Of a stretch of 64,000 nucleotides of DNA, positions 63,603-64,000 are shown piece after piece. The notes below the pieces were generated by a model. That model ran no database searches, was not told the DNA's origin, and saw only the letters and a program-made list of their open reading frames with translations. Positions within the stretch are counted from its first letter, which is position 1. Each line of letters opens with the position of its first letter. The position numbers were made by a program, and so were the translations under genes. The DNA is taken from the NCBI RefSeq assembly GCF_000971295.1, contig NZ_LANJ01000045.1, forward strand, positions 184,014 through 248,013, written 5' to 3'. Source of the DNA: Devosia epidermidihirudinis (GTDB lineage: Bacteria; Pseudomonadota; Alphaproteobacteria; Rhizobiales; Devosiaceae).

Positions 63603-63945
63603 CGGGTTCACCCAAAATCCCCAGCACCACCGCAAACACCCCCTCCGCATTGCCCAGCACATCAGCATTGCTGCACCGCACCACCCGATAGCCTAATTCG
63701 GTGAGAAACGCCGTCCGCCGCGCATCATGGGCCAGTCCCGCCGCATCGAAGTGACTATCGCCATCCACCTCCACCACCAGCTTGCTGCGCTTGCAGACGA
63801 AATCCACCACAAACGGCCCAATCGGCGCCTGCCGCCGCCAATGCCACCCACGCTCGCGCCAAGGCTGGATCAACGCCCAGAACCGCCGCTCCGCGACCGT
63901 CTGCTCCCGCCGCAACCGCCGGGCAAAACCGACCTTGTCCTCCAT
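63586..63945 (-). CDS. DUF559 (Vsr/restriction-endonuclease-like fold) protein
   Basis: 119 residues. The DUF559 core is complete: RRLRREQTVAERRFWALIQPWRERGWHWRRQAPIGPFVVDFVCKRSKLVVEVDGDSHFD, with the PD-(D/E)xK-like Asp and Glu residues, then RVVRCSNADVLGNAEGV. Role unknown; members are often scattered near repeats. ATG 63945 has AAAGGA 6 nt upstream. The C-terminal GGTPT and stop are formed by a REP-like repeat. Confidence 0.87.
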   Translation of the reverse strand: MEDKVGFARRLRREQTVAERRFWALIQPWRERGWHWRRQAPIGPFVVDFVCKRSKLVVEVDGDSHFDAAGLAHDARRTAFLTELGYRVVRCSNADVLGNAEGVFAVVLGILGEPGGTPT

Positions 63946-63965
63946 GGCGTCCTTTCTATGAAAGT

Positions 63966-64000
63966 CCCCCACCCAACCTCCCCCTGAACAGGGGGAGGAG
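63966..64000. repeat. REP-like palindrome 4 (cut by the window edge)
   Basis: CCCCCACCCAACCTCCCCC plus TGAACAGGGGGAGGAG, as palindrome 1 with two extra bases in the loop. May continue beyond the window. Confidence 0.8.

Overview
The window is about 64 kb of GC-rich (low 60s percent by eye) alphaproteobacterial chromosome. The gene content points to Hyphomicrobiales, probably Devosia or a close relative: a dcw-cluster edge (rsmH-ftsL-ftsI), the greA/trxB/LsrB-VtlR block, MipZ, a long-N-terminus UvrB, a class A RNase P RNA, and alphaproteobacterial regulatory motifs (IRO box, SahR palindrome, EcfG promoter, GTTC-N7-GTTC LexA box). The genus is inferred from gene content only. I see no prophage, integrase, transposase, CRISPR array or tRNA gene; the window is mostly core chromosome with small accessory islands.

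Layout. 0-2 kb: cell-division genes on the minus strand, diverging from an iron-siderophore binding protein behind an IRO box. 2.9-3.9 kb: three ~232-bp tandem repeats, then rnpB. 4-9.6 kb: a TerB/J-domain protein, a proline-rich anchored protein, the sahR-metF-GFA operon with a perfect 20-bp operator, and a DUF2336 protein. 9.7-14.5 kb: katG and oxyR (divergent), rarD, a host-attachment-family protein. 14.6-22.2 kb: alpha/beta hydrolase, ettA, an active/inactive M16 peptidase pair, a TPR-GGDEF protein. 22.2-27 kb: an FdhF/YdeP-type molybdoenzyme, PPK2 and a PQQ-type sugar dehydrogenase, separated by large inverted repeats. 27-33 kb: greA, trxB, a LysR regulator of the LsrB/VtlR type, corA, then a small-RNA locus holding an AbcR-like RNA and two tandem RNAs that each carry three CCTCCTCCC anti-Shine-Dalgarno motifs, with a 55-aa membrane protein between them.

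33-46.9 kb: an internally duplicated protein of unknown function, a lower-GC cysteine-rich orphan, aspartate aminotransferase, a LacI regulator with three operators, a CBS protein, a Spy-like LTXXQ protein, transporters, paired DUF2147 and SH3/crystallin-like envelope proteins (one behind an EcfG-type promoter), thymidine kinase and a thioesterase. 47-56.3 kb: methyltransferase, rifampin ADP-ribosyltransferase (frameshifted at its tail), a Tet-type MFS pump with its TetR regulator, mipZ, AraC/DUF2000, GST, and a TraB-like membrane protein. 56.3-60.6 kb: MerR/MFS pair and an arsenic operon arsR-acr3-arsC-arsH with an apparently leaderless first gene. 60.7-64 kb: uvrB under a LexA box, then REP-like repeats and a DUF559 nuclease-fold protein.

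The strongest candidate for an under-described system is the 31.6-32.9 kb small-RNA cluster downstream of the LsrB/VtlR-type regulator: up to four terminator-ended RNAs with exposed anti-ribosome-binding-site loops within 1.3 kb.
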